From the NCBI GenBank assembly GCA_043754435.1, contig JAYUUS010000234.1, positions 1-27,990 of the forward strand: a DNA stretch of 27,990 nt, in the 5' to 3' direction. Positions 15,579-25,000 of this stretch are shown one piece after another. The number at the start of each line of letters is the position of its first letter. Position 1 is the first letter of the stretch. A model generated the notes under the pieces. That model searched no databases and was not told where the DNA came from. It worked only from the letters and a program-made list of their open reading frames with translations. This DNA comes from JANNYA01 sp043754435 (GTDB lineage: Bacteria; Pseudomonadota; Gammaproteobacteria; Xanthomonadales; SZUA-5). The position numbers and the translations under genes were made by a program.

Positions 15579-15659
15579 TTATAGCAGTGCAATAATTTCG
15601 TCCATACGCCGCTCAATGCCGTAAATCCATTGATCGGCTGGCTTTTTAAGACATTTTAA
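15579..15659 (-). other. Out-of-frame coding continuation after the RLP-cupin stop
   Basis: In the -1 frame relative to the RLP-cupin gene, 26 sense codons run on from its stop: LKCLKKPADQWIYGI then ERRMDEIIALL, ending at TAA 15581-15579. The peptide looks like a normal amphipathic C-terminus and has no start codon except an internal ATG. It may be the original C-terminus lost by a one-base change, a frameshift product, or a remnant of another gene. Confidence 0.4.
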
Positions 15660-17305
15660 GGCCGCATAGGGCGATCACGTTCACGATCAACAATACAGAA
15701 AAACCCAAATGGCTCTGGAGTTTCATTACGTAATTGATGCACTTCCAACGGTGAAATATAAGCAATATCAAACAGTTTCAACTCGGTTCGCGCTTGGTCG
15801 GTGATTAATATGCCAGCGCCACGCGCGGTAATGACGACGTGCGTGTGTAAATGCTTTTCCAAACTGGTGAATCCACCCGGCGCTATTTCAAAATAGCGCA
15901 AATCAAAATCCGATTGCTCACCATTTTTACCTACCAGCTCGACCCGGCGTACGCCGTCGAAACCTAAATCAGTTTGCGCTTTATAGACGCGATCACTGCG
16001 GTCTTGCCAATGAAAGCCCGCCCTGAATTTGAGCAAGCGGCGCATGCCTTCGCTGTGTTCCAGGGAAAAATCAGCGGGAAACTCGCAGCTAGACACCAGT
16101 TCTGAATCGGCAGCTCGGCGCTCTTCGGCAAAATATTCGCCAATTTTGGCTTGAAAAACATGCGTGTTTTCCACCAAATCAGGCGAATGCGCCAACAGCG
16201 ACCCACCGATCAAAAACACGGCATCTTGACCATAGTCGGCGGCGAGCTGAGGAATCGACTCAAATTTCATGCCGCCCGCAGGGCTTGGCATGGCCGGATT
16301 GATTTGCCCGAGCGGCCCGGTGAGTGCGATTTTGAGCTCAGCGCACTGTTGTGGGGAGTAATCAAAACGCCCACCAGGTGCCGGGAATACCGAAATATCG
16401 GCACCCGCGAGGCGAAATAGCGTGCCTAACAGCACGCGGTGTTCAATACCGTGTGAGTCCCCGGCGGTAAATGCACCCGTCAACGCAGGGTGCGCCATTA
16501 ACACCAAGCCATGACGCGCAGTCAGCTCGCGCGCGCGATCTAAACCCAACACCATCGGGCAGGCCAACACCCCTTTTAGCCCTAAACGATAGACAAATTC
16601 TAAGTAGCGATCCAAATCTTGCGACGGTGCCGCCAAATGCGGGAAGTACAGACACTGTTTGCCGGTGCGGTCATTCGCGCGCGCAACCGCTTTTGCGGTC
16701 GCGTCCACGCGCAGCTTAAAAGCTTCGAAATCGGGTGCAACTAGATTTTGATCATCCTTAACAATATCGCCGCCGCCGAGCGCAAATTCGTAGGCAATGC
16801 GGCTCAGCGCGTCAATAGAAAGCCCGCGCGGCTTGACCGCAGTGGCGAGCAGCGGGCGGCCATAGATGCCACACAGGCGGCGCAAACCGTCAATGCCGTG
16901 TTTGGGGCCAGAGAATTGCGCTAGCAGTTGCTCAGGTAGACGCGCGTCCATGAGCCGAATGCCTTCGAGCATAGAAACATTGCCGTACAGCAAATTTAGC
17001 AGTTGCCCCAGCTGGTTGGAGGCAAGTTCAGCGCTATAGCTGATTTGCGCCAAAAATGTATTTTCACCCGTTTGCCGTAATTCTTCGACGCGCCCAACCG
17101 TCGATTCCACCAATTCAGCGGCACTAGGCAGGCTAGAAATCAAACCTTCCGGCAATTCCACGGTTTGTTCGTAAGCGATAAAGCGGGCGAGCGATTCTGC
17201 CAAGTGCGGTGCGCACTTGATCTTATAGCTGGCGTGGATGCGATCACTGAAGGATGGCAATGAACCAGGGTTTTTAACAGATAGGGGGTTTTCGATGGAT
17301 AGCAT
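15656..17305 (-). CDS. RuBisCO-like protein (form IV) fused to a cupin domain
   Basis: Residues about 1-440 follow the RuBisCO large-subunit fold: ATAVKPRGLS (Lys158), GGGDIVKDDQNLV (K183-D-D-Q186), ADISVFPAPGGRF and PSPAGGMKFESIP. The carbamylation Lys and one Asp ligand are kept, but the usual Glu ligand is Gln186. The SGG phosphate motif reads AGG and no GKxxG loop 6 is seen, so carboxylation is unlikely. The C-terminal 100 residues are a cupin: SLEKHLHTHVVITARGAG (His485/487/489) and ISPLEVHQLRN (His523, Asn527), then FCIVDRERDRP. Other RLPs act in methylthioribulose salvage or apiose-derived acid breakdown. The substrate here is unknown. The frame opens at 17332; ATG 17305 gives 549 aa. 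The stop may be premature. Confidence 0.85.
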   Translation of the reverse strand: MLSIENPLSVKNPGSLPSFSDRIHASYKIKCAPHLAESLARFIAYEQTVELPEGLISSLPSAAELVESTVGRVEELRQTGENTFLAQISYSAELASNQLGQLLNLLYGNVSMLEGIRLMDARLPEQLLAQFSGPKHGIDGLRRLCGIYGRPLLATAVKPRGLSIDALSRIAYEFALGGGDIVKDDQNLVAPDFEAFKLRVDATAKAVARANDRTGKQCLYFPHLAAPSQDLDRYLEFVYRLGLKGVLACPMVLGLDRARELTARHGLVLMAHPALTGAFTAGDSHGIEHRVLLGTLFRLAGADISVFPAPGGRFDYSPQQCAELKIALTGPLGQINPAMPSPAGGMKFESIPQLAADYGQDAVFLIGGSLLAHSPDLVENTHVFQAKIGEYFAEERRAADSELVSSCEFPADFSLEHSEGMRRLLKFRAGFHWQDRSDRVYKAQTDLGFDGVRRVELVGKNGEQSDFDLRYFEIAPGGFTSLEKHLHTHVVITARGAGILITDQARTELKLFDIAYISPLEVHQLRNETPEPFGFFCIVDRERDRPMRP

Positions 17306-17479
17306 GCAAAGAACGACAAGTAACGCGGCCAAAACTTGTGCCGGACGCGATGGCTCGCGACGGCTCTAGTGTTGCGTAACTTGATGACTCCTAAAAAAAA
17401 CTGGAGTTCAGTCTAGCAGCCCATTGTTGAAACATCGTTGAAACACATAAAAAACGCTGTGCGCTGCCCGCAATTTGCC

Positions 17480-18337
17480 TCAGCTACGCCTAAGCCACCG
17501 GCCCACGCTGACCCTATCATTACCGCCTAAGTCTTTGATTATATTTATATTTTCGTATCCAGCTTGGGCTAGATTGGCGTTCACAGCCGGGCCTTGCAAA
17601 TGTCCGTGTTCTAGCATCAGCCAGCCATTAGTCCGCAAAAACCGTCTGGAATGGTTAATAATATGGATTAAATCAGCCATGCCTTGCTGCTCGGCGGCCA
17701 ATGCGTCGCCGGGCTCAAAGCGTAAATCGCCCTGATTGAGATGCGGGTCGCCGTGCGCAATATAGGGTGGATTAGCCACGATCAGCTGATAACTGCCCGT
17801 TACCGGGGCAAACCAATCCCCGGCTAGAAATTGAACGTCTAGCCTGAGCGCTTCGGCATTTTTACGCGCAATTGCTAGTGCCGCCTCAGAGCGATCCAGC
17901 GCCGTTAGCTGCCAATGTGGCCGCTCGGATTTAAGCGCCAATGCAATCGCGCCGCTGCCGGTGCCTAAATCCAAGGCGTGTACGACTTGCACACGGTCAA
18001 ATGCGGCAAGCGCCGTGTCGACCAATGTTTCCGTGTCCCCGCGTGGAATCAACACATCCGGGCTAACTGCTAGCGTTAAGCCATAAAATTCTTGCACGCC
18101 ACACAAATAAGCGACCGGCACACCGCGTGTGCGCGCGGCAAAATCAGCCTGAATTTGAGCCGCAAGTGTGGCCGTAACAATGCGCTCGGGGTAAGCAATT
18201 AAGCTTGCGCGCGAGATACCCAGTTGATGGCACATCAAAATTGCAGCGTCTGCTGGCGCAAGTTTGAGCGAGCGCGCCTGCGCCAATAAATCGCTGTAGC
18301 TTAGTTTTACTTCATGGGTTTCAGCTGGAGCCGACAT
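17480..18337 (-). CDS. prmC: Peptide chain release factor glutamine methyltransferase
   Basis: PrmC (HemK) methylates the Gln of the GGQ loop of release factors RF1/RF2. The protein has an N-terminal helical domain, then GVPVAYLCGVQEFYGL, VLIPRGDTETLV (usual form IPRPETE), the SAM-binding ALDLGTGSGAIAL (121-133) and the catalytic NPPY (189-192). Length 285 aa is standard. The start at 18337 is the first in frame and fits the family. No prfA lies beside it. About 175 bases separate it from the RLP-cupin gene; there an ACTG-AACTC-CAGT mini-hairpin followed by eight T on the minus strand (near 17393-17413) could be a weak terminator. A divergent membrane-protein gene starts 107 bases away. Confidence 0.93.
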   Translation of the reverse strand: MSAPAETHEVKLSYSDLLAQARSLKLAPADAAILMCHQLGISRASLIAYPERIVTATLAAQIQADFAARTRGVPVAYLCGVQEFYGLTLAVSPDVLIPRGDTETLVDTALAAFDRVQVVHALDLGTGSGAIALALKSERPHWQLTALDRSEAALAIARKNAEALRLDVQFLAGDWFAPVTGSYQLIVANPPYIAHGDPHLNQGDLRFEPGDALAAEQQGMADLIHIINHSRRFLRTNGWLMLEHGHLQGPAVNANLAQAGYENINIIKDLGGNDRVSVGRWLRRS

Positions 18338-18443
18338 ATAAACAGTGTTTTTGGATTGAACCGGCAGCTTAGCGCGATATCGAAAAATGCGGATAGGAAT
18401 TCAGGAATAGAGTATTTCGCGAGAACTTTGCTAACCTAGCCGG

Positions 18444-19367
18444 ATGCGACTAGCGATTACTGCCACTTTACCCAACGATGCCGACACCATATCAGGGGTG
18501 CTTGATCATGGCTTCGAGCTTTATGCGCGCTCATTTTGGCGCACTTGCGGGTTCATTGCGCTGTCTAGCTTCCCTAATGCCGCTTTAGGCCTAGTCATTG
18601 GTGAGCTACAGGGCAGTTTTGCTTCGATGGCTGCAGGCGGCGCGTTTGGGAGCTTGGCCGGCAAGTTTGGCTGGCTATTTCCGGTTTACATTTTAAATTT
18701 GTGGTTTACCTTGTCGATGTATAACGCCGCCTATTACCGCACCGGCCTGATCGCGCGCGGGCGCGATGAGCGCTTTTGGGAGTGCGCAAAATATGGTTTC
18801 CGCCTCGGCCACAAAGCGCTGGGTTTGGCGTTGTTGAGTATGGTGTTGGTGTTCATTGCCGTGATGATCGCAGCGATTTGGGTCGGCGTGGCGGCGGTGT
18901 CGATCGGCATGATTGCCGCTACGGCAGGGGAGTTTGGCCCGTTTATTGGCGTTGTGGCAACCGTATTGGTGCTATTACCGCCCGCAATCGTTATTTCGGC
19001 GGTGATGGTGCCGATTATGTTGGCACCGTGCGCATTAGCGCTGCGCCGTGAAGGGGTATTTGCTTCCTTTAGCACGGGTTTTCGGCTGATGGGGCGACAC
19101 TTTTGGCGCAATATAATTGTGATGACCGTACCCGGCGTGCTGTATTCCATCGCCTACAGTGGCGTGCTGGGCATAATGGGGGCAACCGTATTTAAAGGCG
19201 CAGTCATCGCTAGTAGTAGCGCCTTTAATGCGTTGGTGCAAATTCTAGTGGTGCCGCTGATTGCATTGTTGATGCCACTCTTTATCGCCACTGTGATTGC
19301 GCTTTTTGCCGATTTATTAGTGCGTCGTGACGGCACCGATTTGCGGCGCCAGCTCGATGCGCTTTAA
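18444..19367 (+). CDS. Multi-pass membrane protein (unknown function)
   Basis: A 307-aa protein with about six hydrophobic segments, including WLFPVYILNLWFTLSMY, ALGLALLSMVLVFIAVMIAA, IGVVATVLVLLPPAIVISAV and ILVVPLIALLMPLFIATVIA. The pattern (GFELYARSFWRTCGFIAL, then a repeat-like GFRLMGRHFWRNIIVMTV) resembles YciC/GdpP-membrane-domain-type proteins with duplicated amphipathic and membrane units. It overlaps the next gene (DUF4129) and so belongs to an operon with DUF4129 and DUF4350. Function unknown. Confidence 0.8.
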   Translation: MRLAITATLPNDADTISGVLDHGFELYARSFWRTCGFIALSSFPNAALGLVIGELQGSFASMAAGGAFGSLAGKFGWLFPVYILNLWFTLSMYNAAYYRTGLIARGRDERFWECAKYGFRLGHKALGLALLSMVLVFIAVMIAAIWVGVAAVSIGMIAATAGEFGPFIGVVATVLVLLPPAIVISAVMVPIMLAPCALALRREGVFASFSTGFRLMGRHFWRNIIVMTVPGVLYSIAYSGVLGIMGATVFKGAVIASSSAFNALVQILVVPLIALLMPLFIATVIALFADLLVRRDGTDLRRQLDAL

Positions 19368-20292
19368 AAAAATGCGCTTAACGTCGCGCGTATCGCTGGC
19401 GCTGTTGAGTGTTCTGGTATGCGGCCCGTTGCTAGCCGCCTGCCCAGACGCTGAAGGCACGCTGGCCAGCGCTTGCCCAGAACTGTACGCCGAGTTGGAT
19501 CGAGTCGGCTTGGTCGAGGCGCTAGATTTAGCCCCAGAAAGCGTCAGTGATGCGCAAACTGTGCAGCAGCTTGAGCAGTATTTGGCGGCCGCGCGTCAGC
19601 CGCAGCACAAGCCGCCAGAGCTGGACGAAAAAATGCTGGATCAGCTGATTGCGGAAAATTACCGCGCGGCAAAGCGCAAAGAGCTCAGTTTTATGGAGCG
19701 CTTAAGCGCGTGGTGGGACTCACTTTGGGACAAGGGTGACCAAGCGGGCCCGAACGTTGATTTTTGGAAAAAATTTATCCCGACAGAAACCTTTGCACGC
19801 GCGCTTTTTTATCTGCTTTCTGGGCTTTTGTTATCGCTATTGTTGGTGTATGGCTGGCGTGAACTCCAGCCATTTTTAGCCGCGCGCCGTAGTTCAGTGG
19901 CAAAAGCTAAAGCTAAACCGCAAAAAACCTTAACGACTTGGCCGCCTAAGCTTGCCCAACTGCCGGCAAATTTAGCGCTTGCCAAAGCCTACGCCGCCTT
20001 GGTGCGCGTGCTAACCGAGCGGCAAAAACTGCCCGACGTCCCGGGGCTTACGCATGCCGAGTTGGCGCAAGCATTCGCTACTCAAGCGCAACTTGAAAGC
20101 ACCCAACGCTTTAGCGGCATGAGTGCGCAAGCGGCCACTGCGCTATTTACTGAACAAGCGGTCAGCCCGGAAGAATTGGACGGTTTCCTCAGCCAAGCTA
20201 ATGCGCTGGTGGCGGCGTCCAGCAACACGGCAACAAGCAAACTGGCAATAATCAAGACCGAAGCGCAAGCAAAAGGCCCTAAGAATGCGTGA
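19357..20292 (+). CDS. DUF4129 domain protein, putative lipoprotein with one transmembrane helix
   Basis: The frame opens at 19327, but ATG 19357 starts a signal sequence (MRFKKMRLTSRVSLALLSVL) with a lipobox L-A-A-C at Cys29. A soluble region follows, then a transmembrane helix LFYLLSGLLLSLLLVYGW, then a cytoplasm-type C-terminal helical domain (ALAKAYAALVRVLTERQKLP...LTHAELAQAF) matching DUF4129. A further ATG at 19372 is possible. A lipidated Cys and an internal helix together are unusual; the Cys may simply lie in a normal signal. It overlaps the previous gene by 11 bases and the next by 8. DUF4129 proteins usually accompany MoxR ATPase and DUF58 genes, which are not seen here. Confidence 0.8.
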   Translation: MRFKKMRLTSRVSLALLSVLVCGPLLAACPDAEGTLASACPELYAELDRVGLVEALDLAPESVSDAQTVQQLEQYLAAARQPQHKPPELDEKMLDQLIAENYRAAKRKELSFMERLSAWWDSLWDKGDQAGPNVDFWKKFIPTETFARALFYLLSGLLLSLLLVYGWRELQPFLAARRSSVAKAKAKPQKTLTTWPPKLAQLPANLALAKAYAALVRVLTERQKLPDVPGLTHAELAQAFATQAQLESTQRFSGMSAQAATALFTEQAVSPEELDGFLSQANALVAASSNTATSKLAIIKTEAQAKGPKNA

Positions 20293-21910
20293 TCGCGCTC
20301 TTAGCTTTGCGCTTGCGGTGCTAGCAATTTTGCTATTTGCCGGTATTTTTATTGCACCCAAGCCACAGCTCAGCAATTCTATGGCCAGTACCGTTGACCA
20401 AGGTGAGCAAGGCTTGGCCGCTCTTTTTCAATGGCTCAAAGCGCGCAAAGTGCCGGTCGCATCCTGGCGGGAGCGCTGGTTTGAGTTGGATCAACGCTAT
20501 CAGGCAGGCCATGTATTGATAACCAGCGTGCCGTTTCGCATGCAGGACGAAAAAAGTGGTGGCTGGACGGATGCGCCCAAGGCGTATGTGGATGCGCGCG
20601 AAAAAGCCGCGATGCTGCGCTGGATCGCCGCAGGCAACACTTTAGTGCTGCCCGTAGGCGCGCTTGATGCGGAAGGCAACACCCAGGAAGCGCGGCAAAA
20701 CGCGCGCCGGGAATTAGGCTATTTTGATTTCCTGGAAAAACTTGGGTGGACACTGAGCGGCAGTGCGACTGAGGAAGAAGTGGTGGCAGACTCGGCCACA
20801 GCCGCTGACGACGCCTCTAAAGCTGAAGAGGCATCTGCAGACGTAGAAGGCAAACGCAAAGTCGCTCCTGACGATGCCGACAAAGCCAGTAATGCGGAAA
20901 AACTAGAGGCCGAAATCGCCGTCGCCAATGCCCGTCCACAGGCGCTGCATCAGTTGCAGCTGCAGTTTGCACCGAATCAAGCTGCGCATCAATTTGAGCA
21001 TATTGCCTGGGAGCCACAGGGTAGCCGCAACTTGGCATTTGCGCCCATTGATAGCGTGGAAGACTGTAGCGCCAAACAAGATCAAGAAAGTGCAGATGCG
21101 CAATCAGTAGAATCGGAATCCGCAGCATCAGAAAATGCCGAGACTGCTCAAGCCCGCACAGAAGTCGACTACTCCAAAGACGAAATTGGCTCGGATGGTT
21201 CGATAAAAAACCCAGACGCTGCTGACATTAGCGCGCAAAAAAGCCTTTGCCGCCCGCATGGCCTCCAGCAGGCCTTGGTTTTGCTGCGCTCCTCGCGCGA
21301 TCAAAGCGCCGCCGGGTGGTGGCTACCGTTCGGACGCGGTGGTGTCGTGGTTTTGGGCTATGGCAGCCTCTGGAAAAACCCAAACCTTGGCCGGGAAGGT
21401 AACGCCATCGCTGCCGAAAGCCTGTTGACGCGGTTTTTAAAACCCGGTGGCGTGGTGCTGTTTGATGACTATCGCTACGGTTTGAGCAGTATTTACGACC
21501 CGGACGCGCTGTTCGCCGACCCGCGCCTGTATAAAACATTGGGCGTAATTGCAGTGCTTTGGCTGCTGTACGCGGTTGGCCGCTCGCGCCGCATGTTGCC
21601 GGTGCGCGTGCCCGAGCCACGCCCGTCCAGCGCGACATTTGCCCGCGCAATTAGTGATTTTTATGCGCGTTCTTTGAGCGCGCCAGAACTGGCCGAAGCT
21701 TTAGGCGCGCATTTTCTCAACAGCGCCCGACGTGCTTATGGCATCAATGGCACAGACGATGCCGTTTGGAGTCGGCTAAAGCGCGAAGGCGCGCTCAATT
21801 TAGCCGAGCTTACTATGCTGCAAAATTTAAGTTTTGGCCGCGATGCCGGTGACGATAACGCGCAATTGACGGCTTTGATTTTGGCGTTGGAGCGGCGGTT
21901 TCGGGTTTAG
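20285..21910 (+). CDS. DUF4350 domain membrane protein with two acidic inserts
   Basis: An N-terminal helix (ALSFALAVLAILLFAGIFIA) leads into a DUF4350 domain: STVDQGEQGLAALFQWLKAR, LVLPVGALDAE, then LGYGSLWKNPNLGREGNA and VLFDDYRYG. A second helix (LGVIAVLWLLYAVGRSRR) and a helical C-terminal tail follow. Residues about 160-212 and 257-318 are low-complexity and rich in Ala, Glu, Asp and Ser, splitting the domain and making the protein (541 aa) longer than usual. The ATG lies inside the end of the DUF4129 gene. Membrane-associated; the function of the family is unknown. The MoxR/DUF58 genes expected near such pairs are absent downstream. Confidence 0.85.
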   Translation: MRDRALSFALAVLAILLFAGIFIAPKPQLSNSMASTVDQGEQGLAALFQWLKARKVPVASWRERWFELDQRYQAGHVLITSVPFRMQDEKSGGWTDAPKAYVDAREKAAMLRWIAAGNTLVLPVGALDAEGNTQEARQNARRELGYFDFLEKLGWTLSGSATEEEVVADSATAADDASKAEEASADVEGKRKVAPDDADKASNAEKLEAEIAVANARPQALHQLQLQFAPNQAAHQFEHIAWEPQGSRNLAFAPIDSVEDCSAKQDQESADAQSVESESAASENAETAQARTEVDYSKDEIGSDGSIKNPDAADISAQKSLCRPHGLQQALVLLRSSRDQSAAGWWLPFGRGGVVVLGYGSLWKNPNLGREGNAIAAESLLTRFLKPGGVVLFDDYRYGLSSIYDPDALFADPRLYKTLGVIAVLWLLYAVGRSRRMLPVRVPEPRPSSATFARAISDFYARSLSAPELAEALGAHFLNSARRAYGINGTDDAVWSRLKREGALNLAELTMLQNLSFGRDAGDDNAQLTALILALERRFRV

Positions 21911-22036
21911 TTTCGACCTGCGTATTTGGGGAGCGCAGAAATATAACAAAAGATAAACCCTAATTATTGGGTGTTGGCGTAACATGGCCTCGGTCTTAAG
22001 TCTTAAATACCGTCAGCGCCGTTTTGGGGAAACATA

Positions 22037-25000
22037 ATGAAACTACCAATCATAAAGCCATTGTTAATCGGGCTTGGGCTTCTTTTCTTAAGCACGGCGT
22101 TTGCGCAAACCAATGGTGGGCCGCCTGCATCTGGGGCAACCGTTAAATTGCCGATGAAGTACTACGGCGTTTCGCCGCCGCTGAGCCAGCTTGCTAGAAA
22201 TCCGATTGTGGTATCGCCGGAAAACGGGCAACTGTTTGAAGATGAGATGGAAAAGCTTATTGAAGTGCCAGGGCCGCCCACACCTGGATTAGCGCCGGTC
22301 GCCCCTTTTGTCCAAACGGCAACGCCCAAACCCTTTAGCGCAGTCGCGGGCGCAAGTTTTGAAGGTCCAGGCAAAGGGCTGGCGGGTTTTATGGTGACCG
22401 GTGCACCGCCGGATACCACCATGGCCGTCGGCCCCAGGCACGTTGTGGCTTGGGTAAATTCACAGTATGTTGTCTATAACAAAGTTGGTGCCATGCTGCT
22501 GCCGCCCGTCAATGGCAATAGCCTGTTTGTGGGTTTAGGCAACGTGTGTGAAACCACTAACCGTGGCGATCCGATCTTGCAATATGATCGCCTCGCCAAC
22601 CGATGGGTGCTGAGCCAATTTGCTTTTACCTCACAAACGGTCGCCCCTTGGCTTCAATGCATCGCTATTTCCACGACCGATGATCCAACCGGCACTTATG
22701 TTCGTTACACGATCGACTTTGGTGCGGTTGGATTCAATGATTACGGCAAGCTTGGGGTGTGGCCGGATGCTTACTACACGTCCTACAATATCTTTAGCTC
22801 ACCTACAAGCTTAATTGTTGCTTTGTGCGCTTCGGATCGCGTCAAGATGCTGGCAGGGGATCCCACCGCTACAACGCTCTGCGCTACGAGCACTAATTTT
22901 GGCGGGGGTGCTGCCTTCCTGCCTGCGGATCTGGATGGCACCACACTACCGAGCGATCTGACCCAAGGCGGCATTTTTATTCGGCAATCGACCGCCCCGG
23001 CACTGCGCTACCTGAAGCTCAAACCTAATTTTACGGCTGGTACCGTGACTGCAACCGACGGGTTTGGCGGTGCAAACGGATCTTTTGTAGCTTTGAGCGT
23101 GGCGGTGACACGAGCGTGCAATGGAGCGGGTGACGCCTGTGTAGCCCAGCCCACCACCACGAACAAACTCGACACTTTGGGGGATCGCTTGATGTATCGC
23201 TTAGCGTTTCGAAACCGGGCTGGGGTGGAAAGCATGCTGGTCACTCAGGCGGAGGATCCGGACGGTGCTGGCACACGTAGTTCAGCAATTCGCTGGTACG
23301 AAATTCGCAATCCGCTCGGCAATCCGACGGATCCTGTCGTTGCGAAACGACCAGTGCTTTTTCAAAACGCTACTTACGATCCCGGCGCTAGCGGTGACCG
23401 CTGGATGGGTTCGATGGCAATGGACAAATACGGCAATATTTTGGCAGGTTACAGCGTGGTGAATGCGGGCACCGGGTTAAAACCGTCGATTGCAGTCGCA
23501 GGTCGGCTGGCGGGTGATGCCGTTAATACGCTACAGGCGGAATCGATTGCGGTCAACGGAACCGGCGTGCAGACCGGCACGCTCACTCGCTGGGGCGATT
23601 ATTCGACGATGCAAATTGATCCTGCAGATGACTCGACGTTTTGGTTTACCACGGAGTATCTCGCTGTCGATGGTACTTTCAATTGGCGCACCCGGATCGT
23701 GAGTTATCGCTTTCAGGTTCCGGTTGCAATCACTCTTCCGGCAAGCTCGGTGAGTTTGACGGGCGCTACTTTGAACGGCACGGTTAACGCGAGCGGCATT
23801 AACAGCGCAGTCAGCTTTGAATATGGGCTTACCAGTGCGTATGGCAGCAGTATTGCGGCTACTCCAGCTACCGCAACGGGCTCAGCGGTGACTGCGGTGA
23901 GCGCTGGGCTTACTGGCTTGACGCCGCGTACGACCTATCATTTTCGCGTTGTTGCGACCAACACTGAGGGTACCGACAAAGGTGCAGATCAAACTTTTTT
24001 CACAAATGATCTAGGCTTGCAAGCGGGCTCGATTACCTTGCCTGCAATCACCGATGTGTTAGCGAACGATGCCACACGCGTGCGTTTTGCCCAGGTGTTT
24101 GGCAGTATTCCTGTAGTGGTCGTGCAGCCCACGAACGAAGATCCCGACCCGCAGGCTTTGCGCATTGTTAACGTGACCACTCAGGGATTTGACGTTTTAC
24201 AAGTCGAAGCGCCCGGTGGTGCCGGTTGCGTAGGCTGCACCGGCAAGGGCTTAGGCATGACGGTTAATTGGTTGGCTGCCATCCCCGGGACTTATCGACT
24301 GCCCAACATTGTTCCGGGTATGGATTTGCGTGTGGGTGCCCAGCCTAATGCGCCCGGCACCGGGGTAATAGTGAAAGTCGGACGGATTAGCACCAGCGAC
24401 AATCAGCGCAGTACGACTGCGGGAGGGTTTGCCGGTTGGCCTGCAACGAGTTGGCAAGCGGTGACTTACCCGGCAGGTGAAAATTTCAGCGCTGCGCCTA
24501 TCGTGCTTACAACTATCCAAACTTGGTCTGCAACTAATGAAGGGGCGGATTTGAACCTTGCGGGTGCAACTCCAGCCCTGACGGGTGTGCCTGAGCCGTG
24601 GGCCACGGCGGTATCCCGGAATGTAACCGCTACCGGCTTTGATGTTGCGCTGGAAAGCTCCGAGGTAGACAAAGACGACACCGGTGCAGCGGGTTTTGAT
24701 GTTGCTGAGACGATTGGTTTTATCGCGATCGAATCCGGTGTGTCGTTGCAATTGAAGCAAAATGACGGTGCAGTTGTCGGGCTGGCTACCGGTTTAGGAA
24801 GCGCAACCGATGCTTGTACGGCAGTCGATTTGTTATTCCCGAGCGGTACCCCCCTCGTGGCGGCGAATCTGCGCGGATTTGCTGGTAAGCAAAGCCGCAC
24901 ACTGGATGATGGTGGTTGGCTACGGCGCTGTGTATTGAGCAGTCCGGGTGCCAATATGGTGCGCATGACCATGCAAGTAGACGAAGACGACGATTTAGAT

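Noticed and set aside
15656..17305. A true carbon-fixing RuBisCO
   Set aside because: The Glu metal ligand is Gln, SGG reads AGG, the loop-6 GKxxG Lys is missing, a cupin is fused, and there is no phosphoribulokinase or small subunit.
23730..23780. LTGATLNGT in the giant protein as a flavinylation site
   Set aside because: The upstream Asp is missing and the sequence is the usual strand of a fibronectin-III-like domain.
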